Shown here piece by piece: positions 1 through 8,957 of a stretch of 47,234 nucleotides of DNA. The notes under the pieces were generated by a model, which worked only from the letters and a program-made list of their open reading frames with translations, was not told the origin of the DNA and made no database searches. Source of the stretch: a bacterium (GTDB taxonomy: Bacteria > Patescibacteriota > Patescibacteriia > UBA9570). Positions within the stretch are counted from its first letter, which is position 1. The number at the start of each line of letters is the position of its first letter. Position numbers and translations under genes: made by a program. Location of the stretch: NCBI GenBank assembly GCA_030698395.1, contig JAUYKW010000023.1, positions 1 through 47,234 on the forward strand, written 5' to 3'.

Positions 1-96
1 ATAGTGAGCTCTATAATAGTCAATTTGCTGAGTAAATAACTTCTGTTAGAGTGTGTCATGCTACATACTTCGTGAATCCTCGTGTCCTACCGTAAA

Positions 97-132
97 CGAT
101 AAAACGCCGGCCTAAAGACCGACGTTTTATCG
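97..132. terminator. Strong inverted repeat (cgataaaacgccggcc-taaa-gaccgacgttttatcg), likely bidirectional terminator
   Basis: 16-bp stem with two wobble positions, small loop, T-rich flank. Confidence 0.6.
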
Positions 133-293
133 TTGTGCTGGCCGTTGTGGTCCAGAACCTAGGCCCCACAAGCACCTTTCGGTCATTGTATCAGGTTACC
201 AACAGGGTTGCCAGGTCATAAAGTGAGACAAATGAGACACTATAAAAAGGAAGTTTTGGTGTCTCAAAGTAATGATTGTGATGGGACTAGACT

Positions 294-1055
294 TTGTTCG
301 GGTGTATATGGCGTAATATACATATAAACATTAACAATAATATTATGGTCCAAATTTCAGATGAACGGCTCGATGAGTTTATCGAGTTAAGTAAAGAAAA
401 AAATATTGAATACAAAGATCGACAAGAGGCGTACGAATCAGCGAGTAATCTGGTGGGATTCTTTGAGCTTCTGCATAAAATTGATCGCCAAGAACAGATG
501 AGGAAAAGACGACTTGAAAATGAACCTAAAGGATTTTCAATGGAAGGCAGTGGTCGCAATTGTCGACTCTGTAGACAATCCATTCAAGAAGATATGTGGT
601 ATGATGAATATGGAATGAAGTGCATGGATTGTCAAAAAGCAGTGAATGATAACGTCGTACCAAAAAGCATCTTTCAGGATGATAAATCCTACATTACTTC
701 AAATGAACTATCCTGGAAGTATGGCATACGGCACCAAACGATTAAAAAATATATTCGTGAAGAGGAGTTGCTTAAGCAGTTACTGCACATTATTGATCAA
801 ATAGATTTAAATACCATTGCAGCTAAACGGAAATTCCAGGAAGAACTAGAACGCTTCAGAAAATTTGCACGGGGTGTGTTGGGACAGGTGACCGACGGAT
901 CAACTGGTCAAAAAGTAGTTGATATGAAAATGTATGTGCGGTATGTGCTACAAGAAGGAACGCGAGAGGAAAAGCATGAAATTTTAGAATGCTTGGATTG
1001 CAAAATTATGTTAAAAAATCAAAAAATATTTATTGAGACGAAAGGGCCAAGCTAA
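294..1055 (+). CDS. Chimeric protein: zinc-ribbon/HTH DNA-binding N-terminus joined to a serine-recombinase-type C-terminal tail
   Basis: C-x2-C...C-x2-C (NCRLCRQ...MKCMDCQK), HTH-like ITSNELSWKYGIRHQTIKKYIREEEL, then IDLNTIAAKRKFQEELERFRKFARGVLG...YVRYVLQEGTREEKHEILECLDCKIMLKNQKIFIE, resembling tails of CPR serine recombinases. Start may be the internal Met at VQISDE. Confidence 0.6.
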   Translation: MFGCIWRNIHININNNIMVQISDERLDEFIELSKEKNIEYKDRQEAYESASNLVGFFELLHKIDRQEQMRKRRLENEPKGFSMEGSGRNCRLCRQSIQEDMWYDEYGMKCMDCQKAVNDNVVPKSIFQDDKSYITSNELSWKYGIRHQTIKKYIREEELLKQLLHIIDQIDLNTIAAKRKFQEELERFRKFARGVLGQVTDGSTGQKVVDMKMYVRYVLQEGTREEKHEILECLDCKIMLKNQKIFIETKGPS

Positions 1056-4000
1056 CTTATTCTATTAGCCACGTCAGCAATGATTGTCGGTAAATCCAAT
1101 ACAACTTCAGCATCTTCTTTTTGCAAACGGGGAATCAGTTTAGTTAATTCAGCTCGAGCTTCAGCAATCAAAATGGTCTTATCTAAGCCCATTTCAACCG
1201 CCAGCATAGCTGTCTCTTCAGTGTCTGCCACTGCCGGAATACTTTCCCAAGCCCCGAGGTACTTTAGTGTCCAGTCTGGACGGTAACCAGTTACTGTTCG
1301 TGCGCCAGTTTTATCCCAAGCTCTGTCTACCCGACGACGCAAATCAGCCACTAAACCGCGAATGCGTTCTGGACGAGGGTTACTAGCTGCTAGTTCGCCT
1401 CGAACATTGCGAGTCGTGTCATTCAAACCTGGAATCAACTTATCATATAATTCCAATAAGGCTTTATCTCGATCGGTTGGCCGATCCTTTGGTTGCAACT
1501 TTGGTTTATCACCTAAGGTTTTTAATTGACCAATCAGACTGTGTAACACATCAACTTGATCAGTAAAGCTGGCCAAAAGTTCTGGAGTCATTACTTCAAC
1601 TTCAACAGCTTTAACTTCTGCAACCGGGCGAGTTGGAACTTCCACTACCTGAGCAGGGACTTCGACTACTGGTTCTGATGTGCCAGATTTTTTCTTACCT
1701 TTATCTCCGCCAAAGGCCGCTACTAACTGACCAAGGGTACTAGCATCTGCTGCCGGACCAACTGGTTTAACAGATTCCACTGCTTTAGGAGGTTCCTTAA
1801 CTGTAACTTTTTTTAAAGCTGCTGCAAACGGACTATCCACAGATTCAAGCTGAATAGGTTCATTTGCCACTTCAGCCCAGTTAGCAACACCTTCGGGTGC
1901 CACACCTTGATCGTAGGATACTTGGAGTGCTTCTACTTTTTGTTGAGCTATAAGTTGCTCACCACGGCGTTGGACAGAATACACTTCACCTTTGTTACCA
2001 ACAGCATATAATCCATCAGGTAATTGATAGTGATCGTATAAGGTTCTACCGGTACCACTCCAGTGTGATAGCTCTCGACCACGCATATACATGTTCCCAA
2101 CACCTAAACGCATAGTTATACGACGTGGTTCACGTTTATATTTCTCTTCAGAATTAAGCTGGAGAGTATCATTTTGACCATCCATACCAGAGGCACGCAC
2201 AGCAACGCCGCCACGTACCTCGAGTAGCCGAGCTGAGGAACCGGCTTGATCAAGCATTTCTAAAAACGCCACTTGTAATGGTGAAGTGTTCAACTCTAAG
2301 GGAAGTAAAGTCTGCTCTACTTCAGGCATAACACGCATGGCCTCTGCAGGATTAAAAGTATCAGTCGTTCGGCCTGGTGTAAATCTGCTGAGCAGACGCA
2401 CAGCCGCATCCCATTGAGTTTGTAATGCTCTACCGCGTTCTTCAGCTAAACCATAGTACCGAAACCGATTACCGGCTAATTTTTCTGTGACTAGTTGTTG
2501 TGCACGATCACGCACTGCAGTTGCTTGTTTGTATAATTCTGCCTGCCCCAGTTTAGACTTCTCACGATCCGCTAACGTTTGTTCAATTGCCTGCAACAGT
2601 TCAAGCGCTTTACGCGGATCAACTTCAGTAGTACGGCCATAACGATCACGCCCTTGAATGGACATGTTAGCTTCCTGCAATCGTGTGTTTAGATCTTGGG
2701 CTTCACTGTAACTAAACCCAAACTGCTCATAACCTTTAACTACTGCAGCTACTCTTGGTTCTATCTGAGCATACAGTTCTTGAGCTGGTGCAAGTATAGT
2801 CTCTCGATCAAGCCGGCGTTGTTCAGCTGCATCAACCTCAGTTTTTTTGGCTGTGGCACTGGTTTGTGCTTGCTCGGCTTCAGCATTGTTTGGATAATAT
2901 TGCACAGAAAAATTATATCGGTAAGCCGATATGCTGTAATCATATTCTTGTAAAGTTGTAATCGCCGGATAGGCCAATACAGGTTCACCATTCCGATTTG
3001 TCGTGTAAGCTGTGGGTTCATAACCCAATTCTGCACAACTTGGTAGCGGCTTCAACAGCTCTGTGGCCACAGGTTTGGCTGCTGGCTTTTCCCATTGATC
3101 CCAGGCCTGGCGGATACGGTAGGTATCTAAAGCATCTTTTAGATTTTCAATATTGATGTCTGTTTGGGCTTGCCAACCAATCCGCGCCTCAAGCATAAGA
3201 GGTACTGGCTGTTCGGCGGTACCAAGTTGTGGGATATCGGTTTGCTCAAATAAATTAAGTTGTTCTTCTGTCAGCATGACAGTAGCAGTGAACCGCTCGG
3301 CTTTACCCCAACGTTCTTGAGCTGCCCGAAAATCATAACGTACAGGTAATTGTTCTCCGCCAATAGATACCGTTTCAGGATACAAACGATCAGTTTCTTC
3401 TTGCAGTACTTTAGGATAAAAATCCTCACGTTGTAACTGTAGCGCATCATTAATATATGTAGCTTCAGATTTACGGTACACCCCAGCTAAATGCTCAACA
3501 TACCAAGCGGCCATATCTGTAGGCGGCTGTACTTGCCCGCGACTACGTTGCTGTAAAGCTTGTAACTGTTCAAGTAGCGTTTTATTATGTGCCACACACG
3601 GCAGGTCAACTTGTGCATACGCCAAGGCCCGGGCAAATGTTTCAGTAGCCTCTGCCCCTTCAACTACACGATCTTCTTTGCCTAATTCAATCGAACTATT
3701 GCCTTTTGGATACAGCACAATTTCAACCACCACCTGATCACTCGTAGCGTCATAACGCAGACTATTCCGGCGCTCTTCAATCATGTGAGGTAATGCCTCG
3801 CGCAACACTTCAAAGCTAATCGGGTGTACTCCATTGGCATAATTACGCACTATTTCTGCACCACGTCGGCCAGACCCACGCCCCTGACTAATATCGGCAG
3901 CGATACATAACTTCGGTTGGCTATCAAAGCCTTCAGAACCAGGAGACATGTTAATTTCGTTCCCACGACTTCCGCTCAGTGGATAATAACTAGGCAACCC

Positions 4001-5989
4001 CCTACCTGTACTTGATAAGTATAAGATCTTATCTGGATGACTGGCCAGTACCACACAACCCAAATCGACATCTTTTGCTGACGCTAAATGCCCTTTGAGT
4101 TTTCGAAAATCCAGTTGGGTACCAGCATAGCGGGCATAATCCTGTAAGCGATAAGCAATATGGGTGAGTGCTTCAGCTCGAATATAAAATTGATCACACC
4201 ACTGGCGAAATCGTTGTTGGGCAGCGCGACCTTCTGGAGACTTATCGCGACGCATGGCTTCAACTACACCATTGTCCAGAGCTTCAGCAAACACATTTAA
4301 GGCCTTAAGCCAATCTGATCCACCACGGTCAAAGCGATTTTGAATACCTTGCACTTTTTTACGAGCATTTAAACGTTTGTCTTTTTCACCAAAACCAGAA
4401 GCTACTTCTTCATCACGCCGGCTGGGACCCATTAACACATCTCCCTCACGTTCAAAGGCGGCTAACACTAAGGCCGCTTCCAAACACTTACGTTCCTTGG
4501 CTTCAATCAACATTCGGGCAATTCTAGGTTCAAATGGCATTTCACCCATTTGTCTGCCGCGATCGGTTAAACTAGCGTCTTCCGCTAAGGCACCAAGGGC
4601 TTTTAATTCCTCCTCACCACCAGTTAAGGCAGCAGCATCTGGCGGTTCAATAAAAGGGAAAGTTTGTGGCTCAATACCTAAACGCTTCAAGCGTAAAATC
4701 ACATGCGATAAATTACTACGCCTAATTTCTGATTCTGGATGTTCGGCTAATTGAGAAAATTGCTCAGTTGTAACAATGCGTACACACTCACCAGGTTGCA
4801 CGCGACCAGCACGCCCTGCGCGTTGTTGAGCTTGATCTTTGGAAATGAAACCTGTACCCAATTCTTGGATACCAGTTTGTGGGTTATAGCGCACTGACCG
4901 TTCACGACAGGTATCTACCACTAGCGTCACACCAGGCACTGTCACGGAAGTTTCAGCGATATTCGTTGCCACAATAACCCGCCGTCGCACACCGCTCGGT
5001 TTATCGCCAGACAAGGCATAGTCACGATCCTTAGGCGTTAAGCCACCATAGAGTGAGATAACTTCTACCCCAAGAATTGTGCCAATTTGCTTAATACAAT
5101 CCCTAATTTCTCTGGCACCGGGCATAAAGACTAAAATATCACCACCCTTAGTGCTGCAAGCTTTTTTCACTTCTTCAGCAGCTAGCCGAATGTATTCATA
5201 TTTTCCCTGAGTAGCTTCATGAGCCTTTTCAGCATAACGCGCATCAACTGGGTGAGCTCGACCTTCGATTCTGACATATTGGTCATCAGGGATATCAAAA
5301 AATTCCTGGACTCCTTCGCGGTTCATGGTGGCACTAGTCAGCACTGTTGGTGGCAATTCCCCCCCCTGTTGCATTAATTTCATCAAGCCCAAGGCCAGGT
5401 GATAATCAATGCTACCTTCATGCAGTTCATCTACGATGATGGCACCCACTTCACTAGCGCGTAAATCGCCAGACATTAAGTGGCGTAAAAAAATACCAGG
5501 TGTGATGACACTTATTTGGGAGTTTGATCTGACGGCTTTCATTTCAGACGTAGAAAAACCAATCGTGCTGCCTAATTCTTCATCAGCTATTGCTGCCATG
5601 GCTCGAGCTACGCCACTGCAGGCGTCACGTCTTGGTTGCATCACTACCACGCGCAATTTTCGATCAAGTTTGCGTAACAGTCTACGAACAATTAACGGAG
5701 TGTACAATGATTTACCAGATCCAGTTTCACCTTGCAATAACGTAATGCCATTACCAGCTGTGATGGCATGTTCAACAACGCTGGACAACTTTTCTCGATC
5801 ACGACTAACTGGTAAATCTTGAGCCTCAATTCTCGCCCGCAAACTGCGTTGTCGATCCTGTGTAGCATACTCTTCCACTGTTCTGTCGTCCACAACACGC
5901 TCATCGCTATCATCTGGAGTACCAACAGTAGCAACGTAATCTAAAGATTTATCGGGTAGTCCTCTTGGTTCAGGAGGTTGGGTTGGCAT
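1052..5989 (-). CDS. DEAH-family (HrpA/HrpB-like) ATP-dependent RNA helicase with a very long C-terminal extension
   Basis: Walker A GETGSGKS, Walker B DELH, SAT motif (VLTSATMN), QQRAGRAGR motif VI, NIAETSVTVPGV motif V. Confidence 0.85.
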   Translation of the reverse strand: MPTQPPEPRGLPDKSLDYVATVGTPDDSDERVVDDRTVEEYATQDRQRSLRARIEAQDLPVSRDREKLSSVVEHAITAGNGITLLQGETGSGKSLYTPLIVRRLLRKLDRKLRVVVMQPRRDACSGVARAMAAIADEELGSTIGFSTSEMKAVRSNSQISVITPGIFLRHLMSGDLRASEVGAIIVDELHEGSIDYHLALGLMKLMQQGGELPPTVLTSATMNREGVQEFFDIPDDQYVRIEGRAHPVDARYAEKAHEATQGKYEYIRLAAEEVKKACSTKGGDILVFMPGAREIRDCIKQIGTILGVEVISLYGGLTPKDRDYALSGDKPSGVRRRVIVATNIAETSVTVPGVTLVVDTCRERSVRYNPQTGIQELGTGFISKDQAQQRAGRAGRVQPGECVRIVTTEQFSQLAEHPESEIRRSNLSHVILRLKRLGIEPQTFPFIEPPDAAALTGGEEELKALGALAEDASLTDRGRQMGEMPFEPRIARMLIEAKERKCLEAALVLAAFEREGDVLMGPSRRDEEVASGFGEKDKRLNARKKVQGIQNRFDRGGSDWLKALNVFAEALDNGVVEAMRRDKSPEGRAAQQRFRQWCDQFYIRAEALTHIAYRLQDYARYAGTQLDFRKLKGHLASAKDVDLGCVVLASHPDKILYLSSTGRGLPSYYPLSGSRGNEINMSPGSEGFDSQPKLCIAADISQGRGSGRRGAEIVRNYANGVHPISFEVLREALPHMIEERRNSLRYDATSDQVVVEIVLYPKGNSSIELGKEDRVVEGAEATETFARALAYAQVDLPCVAHNKTLLEQLQALQQRSRGQVQPPTDMAAWYVEHLAGVYRKSEATYINDALQLQREDFYPKVLQEETDRLYPETVSIGGEQLPVRYDFRAAQERWGKAERFTATVMLTEEQLNLFEQTDIPQLGTAEQPVPLMLEARIGWQAQTDINIENLKDALDTYRIRQAWDQWEKPAAKPVATELLKPLPSCAELGYEPTAYTTNRNGEPVLAYPAITTLQEYDYSISAYRYNFSVQYYPNNAEAEQAQTSATAKKTEVDAAEQRRLDRETILAPAQELYAQIEPRVAAVVKGYEQFGFSYSEAQDLNTRLQEANMSIQGRDRYGRTTEVDPRKALELLQAIEQTLADREKSKLGQAELYKQATAVRDRAQQLVTEKLAGNRFRYYGLAEERGRALQTQWDAAVRLLSRFTPGRTTDTFNPAEAMRVMPEVEQTLLPLELNTSPLQVAFLEMLDQAGSSARLLEVRGGVAVRASGMDGQNDTLQLNSEEKYKREPRRITMRLGVGNMYMRGRELSHWSGTGRTLYDHYQLPDGLYAVGNKGEVYSVQRRGEQLIAQQKVEALQVSYDQGVAPEGVANWAEVANEPIQLESVDSPFAAALKKVTVKEPPKAVESVKPVGPAADASTLGQLVAAFGGDKGKKKSGTSEPVVEVPAQVVEVPTRPVAEVKAVEVEVMTPELLASFTDQVDVLHSLIGQLKTLGDKPKLQPKDRPTDRDKALLELYDKLIPGLNDTTRNVRGELAASNPRPERIRGLVADLRRRVDRAWDKTGARTVTGYRPDWTLKYLGAWESIPAVADTEETAMLAVEMGLDKTILIAEARAELTKLIPRLQKEDAEVVLDLPTIIADVANRIS

Positions 5990-5994
5990 ACCTG

Positions 5995-6549
5995 TTACTG
6001 TAAGCGATTATCGTTATAAAATAATTGTGTGATAGGTAGTTGGATAAACCAATTCACTGTCAACAATAGTAGAGTAACTGGAACTTCTCCAGTGAGATGT
6101 ACTGTCTGCTTATTTTGCGCTAACGCATACAACTGTCTTAGAAAATTTAGAGCTGGCTCATCAGGTTGGTCACGTTTCGAATCTTCCCACCATTCAATTA
6201 AATTAATGGTCACATCAGTGGTTGTATCAGACTGTTGTTGCTGTGCAAAACCATCGAGGTCTGCTTCAGAAAATTCCGCTACGCACTTTACATCACTTGG
6301 ACGTAAAGTTATGGTTTCGTCAACTTGGGTTGTTAGGAGATAAGCAGTAGGTGAACCAGATGGGCGATAGGTAATTTCTGTGGCGACAGTGCGCAAACGT
6401 AAAAATAACGGTAACAGTAATTCTGTATCTGCCTGTCCACGCAATTCATACGCTACATTTTTGGCTTGCGTTAAAAACGTTTTAGCTGAAGGTTTGGTCA
6501 ACTTATCTAAGCGTACTACAACGTAATCAAGTAACTGTTCAGATTGCAT
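5995..6549 (-). CDS. Hypothetical protein with a possible divergent Csx3-like C-terminal module
   Basis: ORF in tight operon; C-terminus TVHLTGEVPVTLLLLTVNWFIQLPITQLFYND resembles the V-x-L-[ST]-G-x-x-P-x-x-L Csx3 core. Confidence 0.6.
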   Translation of the reverse strand: MQSEQLLDYVVVRLDKLTKPSAKTFLTQAKNVAYELRGQADTELLLPLFLRLRTVATEITYRPSGSPTAYLLTTQVDETITLRPSDVKCVAEFSEADLDGFAQQQQSDTTTDVTINLIEWWEDSKRDQPDEPALNFLRQLYALAQNKQTVHLTGEVPVTLLLLTVNWFIQLPITQLFYNDNRLQ

Positions 6550-6554
6550 TGAGT

Positions 6555-7784
6555 TTAGGCTTTAGCTCTCCAAGATTTTACTAACACTGCCTCTTCATCT
6601 GGCTTTTGATAATGCAGTTCTGCAATCAAACCATGTGCCGCATGGGCCACTTTACCAGCGATGGCTAATTCCACTGCATTGGTAATCCCGGTGATAGTTA
6701 ATACACTAGCTTTATTAACAGCTTCTTTGGCCAGAGCTAACACTACGGCATCAACATTCATTGGGTCAGCCGCTAAGGCTTCCTGCACGTTTAAAGTGAG
6801 TGGCACACGACTGTCTTTAAATTGTAGATCAGGATTTTGACCTTTATTCTTAGGAACTAAATCATGCGTTCTGGGATCGCGATGTTGGAAGACTTCAATG
6901 CCTGCAACAGTTAGTGATTTGGCTACCGAGTGGACGCTATCCATTAATCGCAACCCAGCTTGAGGTGATAGAGCTTCCAATTCAGCGGCATTGATTTTTA
7001 CTTCGTTATTCGGTAATTCTACACCAAGTGCGGTTTGAGCACCGCGCCAATTTTGTACTTGTTCTATGCTCGCAGTCGGATTACTTGCCTCAACAGTTTG
7101 CGATGGAGTGCTTTCAACCCTACCCATCTGGTTACTAGCTTGATCAGTACTGGCATCATAGGTTACAACCTCTTTTCCCGGAGCAAAAGAAATGACTTTA
7201 GTAAAACCTTCTTTGACTGCAGCAAACGCCGCACCTTCCGCCAACCAAATTGGAAATCCAGTTAACCGCACTGTCGTATCACCCTGGCTCCGCAGCTCGC
7301 GCAGTTGAGCAATGACTTGTTGCATCACGGCTTCACTGGCAGCTGCATTGACCATTTCCGGACCCTCGGGATCACCGCGAAAAGTCAAACGTAAATCTAA
7401 TACTTGACTAGGAGCCGTTGGATCAATTTTTGAATCTCCCTGATCAGCCATTAGTGAGCGTTTTAATTCTACAGTAGGTTGTGCCATCGCTTCAGACCAC
7501 AATACTACTCTGCCTTCACGTCCAGGGTTATTAAAGGCTAATTCATTTACTGACGAACCTGGCTTAGCAGCTTCGGCAGCCACTGCCATGTAGATGGTCA
7601 TCAACGTACCACCAGTTAGGTCCAGTTTTTGTTTATCTAACAGTCCGCGCTCTTGAGCAGTTCGTACATAAGCTGCTAACTGCCCTTCATCGGCCTTACC
7701 ACCCTCATATAACTTACTCGCATCAATCAAAGTTGTATCTGTTGGGTGTTCTTGAGGTATGGCTAGCGGATGTACTGGTTCCAT
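6555..7784 (-). CDS. Protein with two Csx3-like modules
   Basis: TTVRLTGFPIWLAEGAAFAAVKEGFTKVISFAPGKEVVTYD and SVLTITGITNAVELAIAGKVAHAAHGLIAELHYQKPDEEAVLVKSW resemble the Csx3 core (vvlSGrgPIWL...H...vavYdPrlgavVV). Confidence 0.6.
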   Translation of the reverse strand: MEPVHPLAIPQEHPTDTTLIDASKLYEGGKADEGQLAAYVRTAQERGLLDKQKLDLTGGTLMTIYMAVAAEAAKPGSSVNELAFNNPGREGRVVLWSEAMAQPTVELKRSLMADQGDSKIDPTAPSQVLDLRLTFRGDPEGPEMVNAAASEAVMQQVIAQLRELRSQGDTTVRLTGFPIWLAEGAAFAAVKEGFTKVISFAPGKEVVTYDASTDQASNQMGRVESTPSQTVEASNPTASIEQVQNWRGAQTALGVELPNNEVKINAAELEALSPQAGLRLMDSVHSVAKSLTVAGIEVFQHRDPRTHDLVPKNKGQNPDLQFKDSRVPLTLNVQEALAADPMNVDAVVLALAKEAVNKASVLTITGITNAVELAIAGKVAHAAHGLIAELHYQKPDEEAVLVKSWRAKA

Positions 7785-7848
7785 AAAATGATATGAAATA
7801 TATTAATTGTTGATAATTTTAGCAAATTTTTTCGCAAAAGTCAAGCTC

Positions 7849-8957
7849 TCATGGCATATCTTCAACATATTTCTCTTGGCGTTTTTTACGATTGTTTTCA
7901 AATACTGGTCGGTCGTCATCATGGGTCTCATTCAACCAGTTCTCTTCCATGTCAAATTGTTCACGTTCAGCAAAACGAAATACAAAACCCGGCCCTTCAA
8001 CTAAATCAGCTAGATACAATGCCGCTTGTTCTGGTGTTTGTATAGTTGCTGGAAGCTGGCCATAGGACTTCAACTTTTCTGTATAGGCTATTGCCACTGC
8101 CCGATTGCCTTCAAGAGCTTTATCTAGTTGTACTAATAACCAAAATGGCCGAATAAAAGCTTCAGAAAACTGCCCTTCGTTGATCGTAAGATGTCCTTCA
8201 CCATAACGGTGAATGGTTTCCACCCAAAAACGCAATACCTTAGCCAACATTTTGGGGCCAAGTTTTTCATCATCTCCATCCCAGCCTAATTCTTTCGGTG
8301 TTGGCCTAATAATACGCCGCACGGTATCCAAAATACATTGCTTACTGGCAAAAATAAATTGATCATCCGCATAGACTTCATTGATCGTCAGGTCTCGTGA
8401 TTGAAAATAGTCATCATCGACTTCCTCAACCACTTCATGTTTGGTTAAGGCTAAATCATCTTGCATAAATTGTTCTGCAATATCCTGATCGTGAGTATTG
8501 GGTATTCCAGACAAACGCGCTACATCCACATCCCTAGGTTGCGCCATGGGTTGCAAGTCTAAGGCCTGCATTAACAATGCACGCGCTGCCCCCCCCCCTT
8601 ATACACATACCCTTCCGGTAAACGCTGCTGATGAAAATGTTCTTTTACCGCCAGACGAAAAATATCTGGTTTGACCTCGCTGATTTCTAGCGTACTTATA
8701 TCTACACCATATTCTTCTATAACTGACTGTAAGTCTGGATGTCTATCCCACACCACAGCATCAATCTGTTCAGCTTTGACTAATACTTCATTAACAGTTG
8801 CTCCAGTATTTTCCGGTCGCGGTAAGATCTCAGTTAATTTTAATAACTGCTGTTTCCAATCTGGTAAACTTGGACGTTTTTCTACGTGTCTTTTTAAGAC
8901 TGAAACTGGTTCCATTGCTAGCAAAGTATTAGCCAATAAATGATTTAGCTTGTTCAA
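7849..8957 (-). pseudogene. Class II nucleotidyltransferase (poly(A) polymerase/CCA-adding-like) split into two ORFs (8571..8957 and 7849..8577) by a G10 tract; disrupted, phase-variable or a sequencing indel
   Basis: 8571..8957 runs ...GYVYKGGG and then shifts; removing 2 G or adding 1 G gives a continuous frame ...GYVYKGG(G)AARALLMQALDLQPMAQPRDVDVARL...SRDLTINEVYADDQF, matching hG[GS]..R, [DE]h[DE]h and an RDFTINAL-like motif. Confidence 0.7.

Noticed and set aside
287-583. Minus-strand 98-aa ORF opposite the chimeric HTH/recombinase ORF
   Set aside because: Ser/Leu-rich antisense frame; the plus-strand ORF has clear domain motifs
2696-3036. ORFs 2696..2953 (+) and 2761..3036 (-) inside the helicase gene
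   Set aside because: Overlap the 1645-aa helicase in other frames, no recognisable domain
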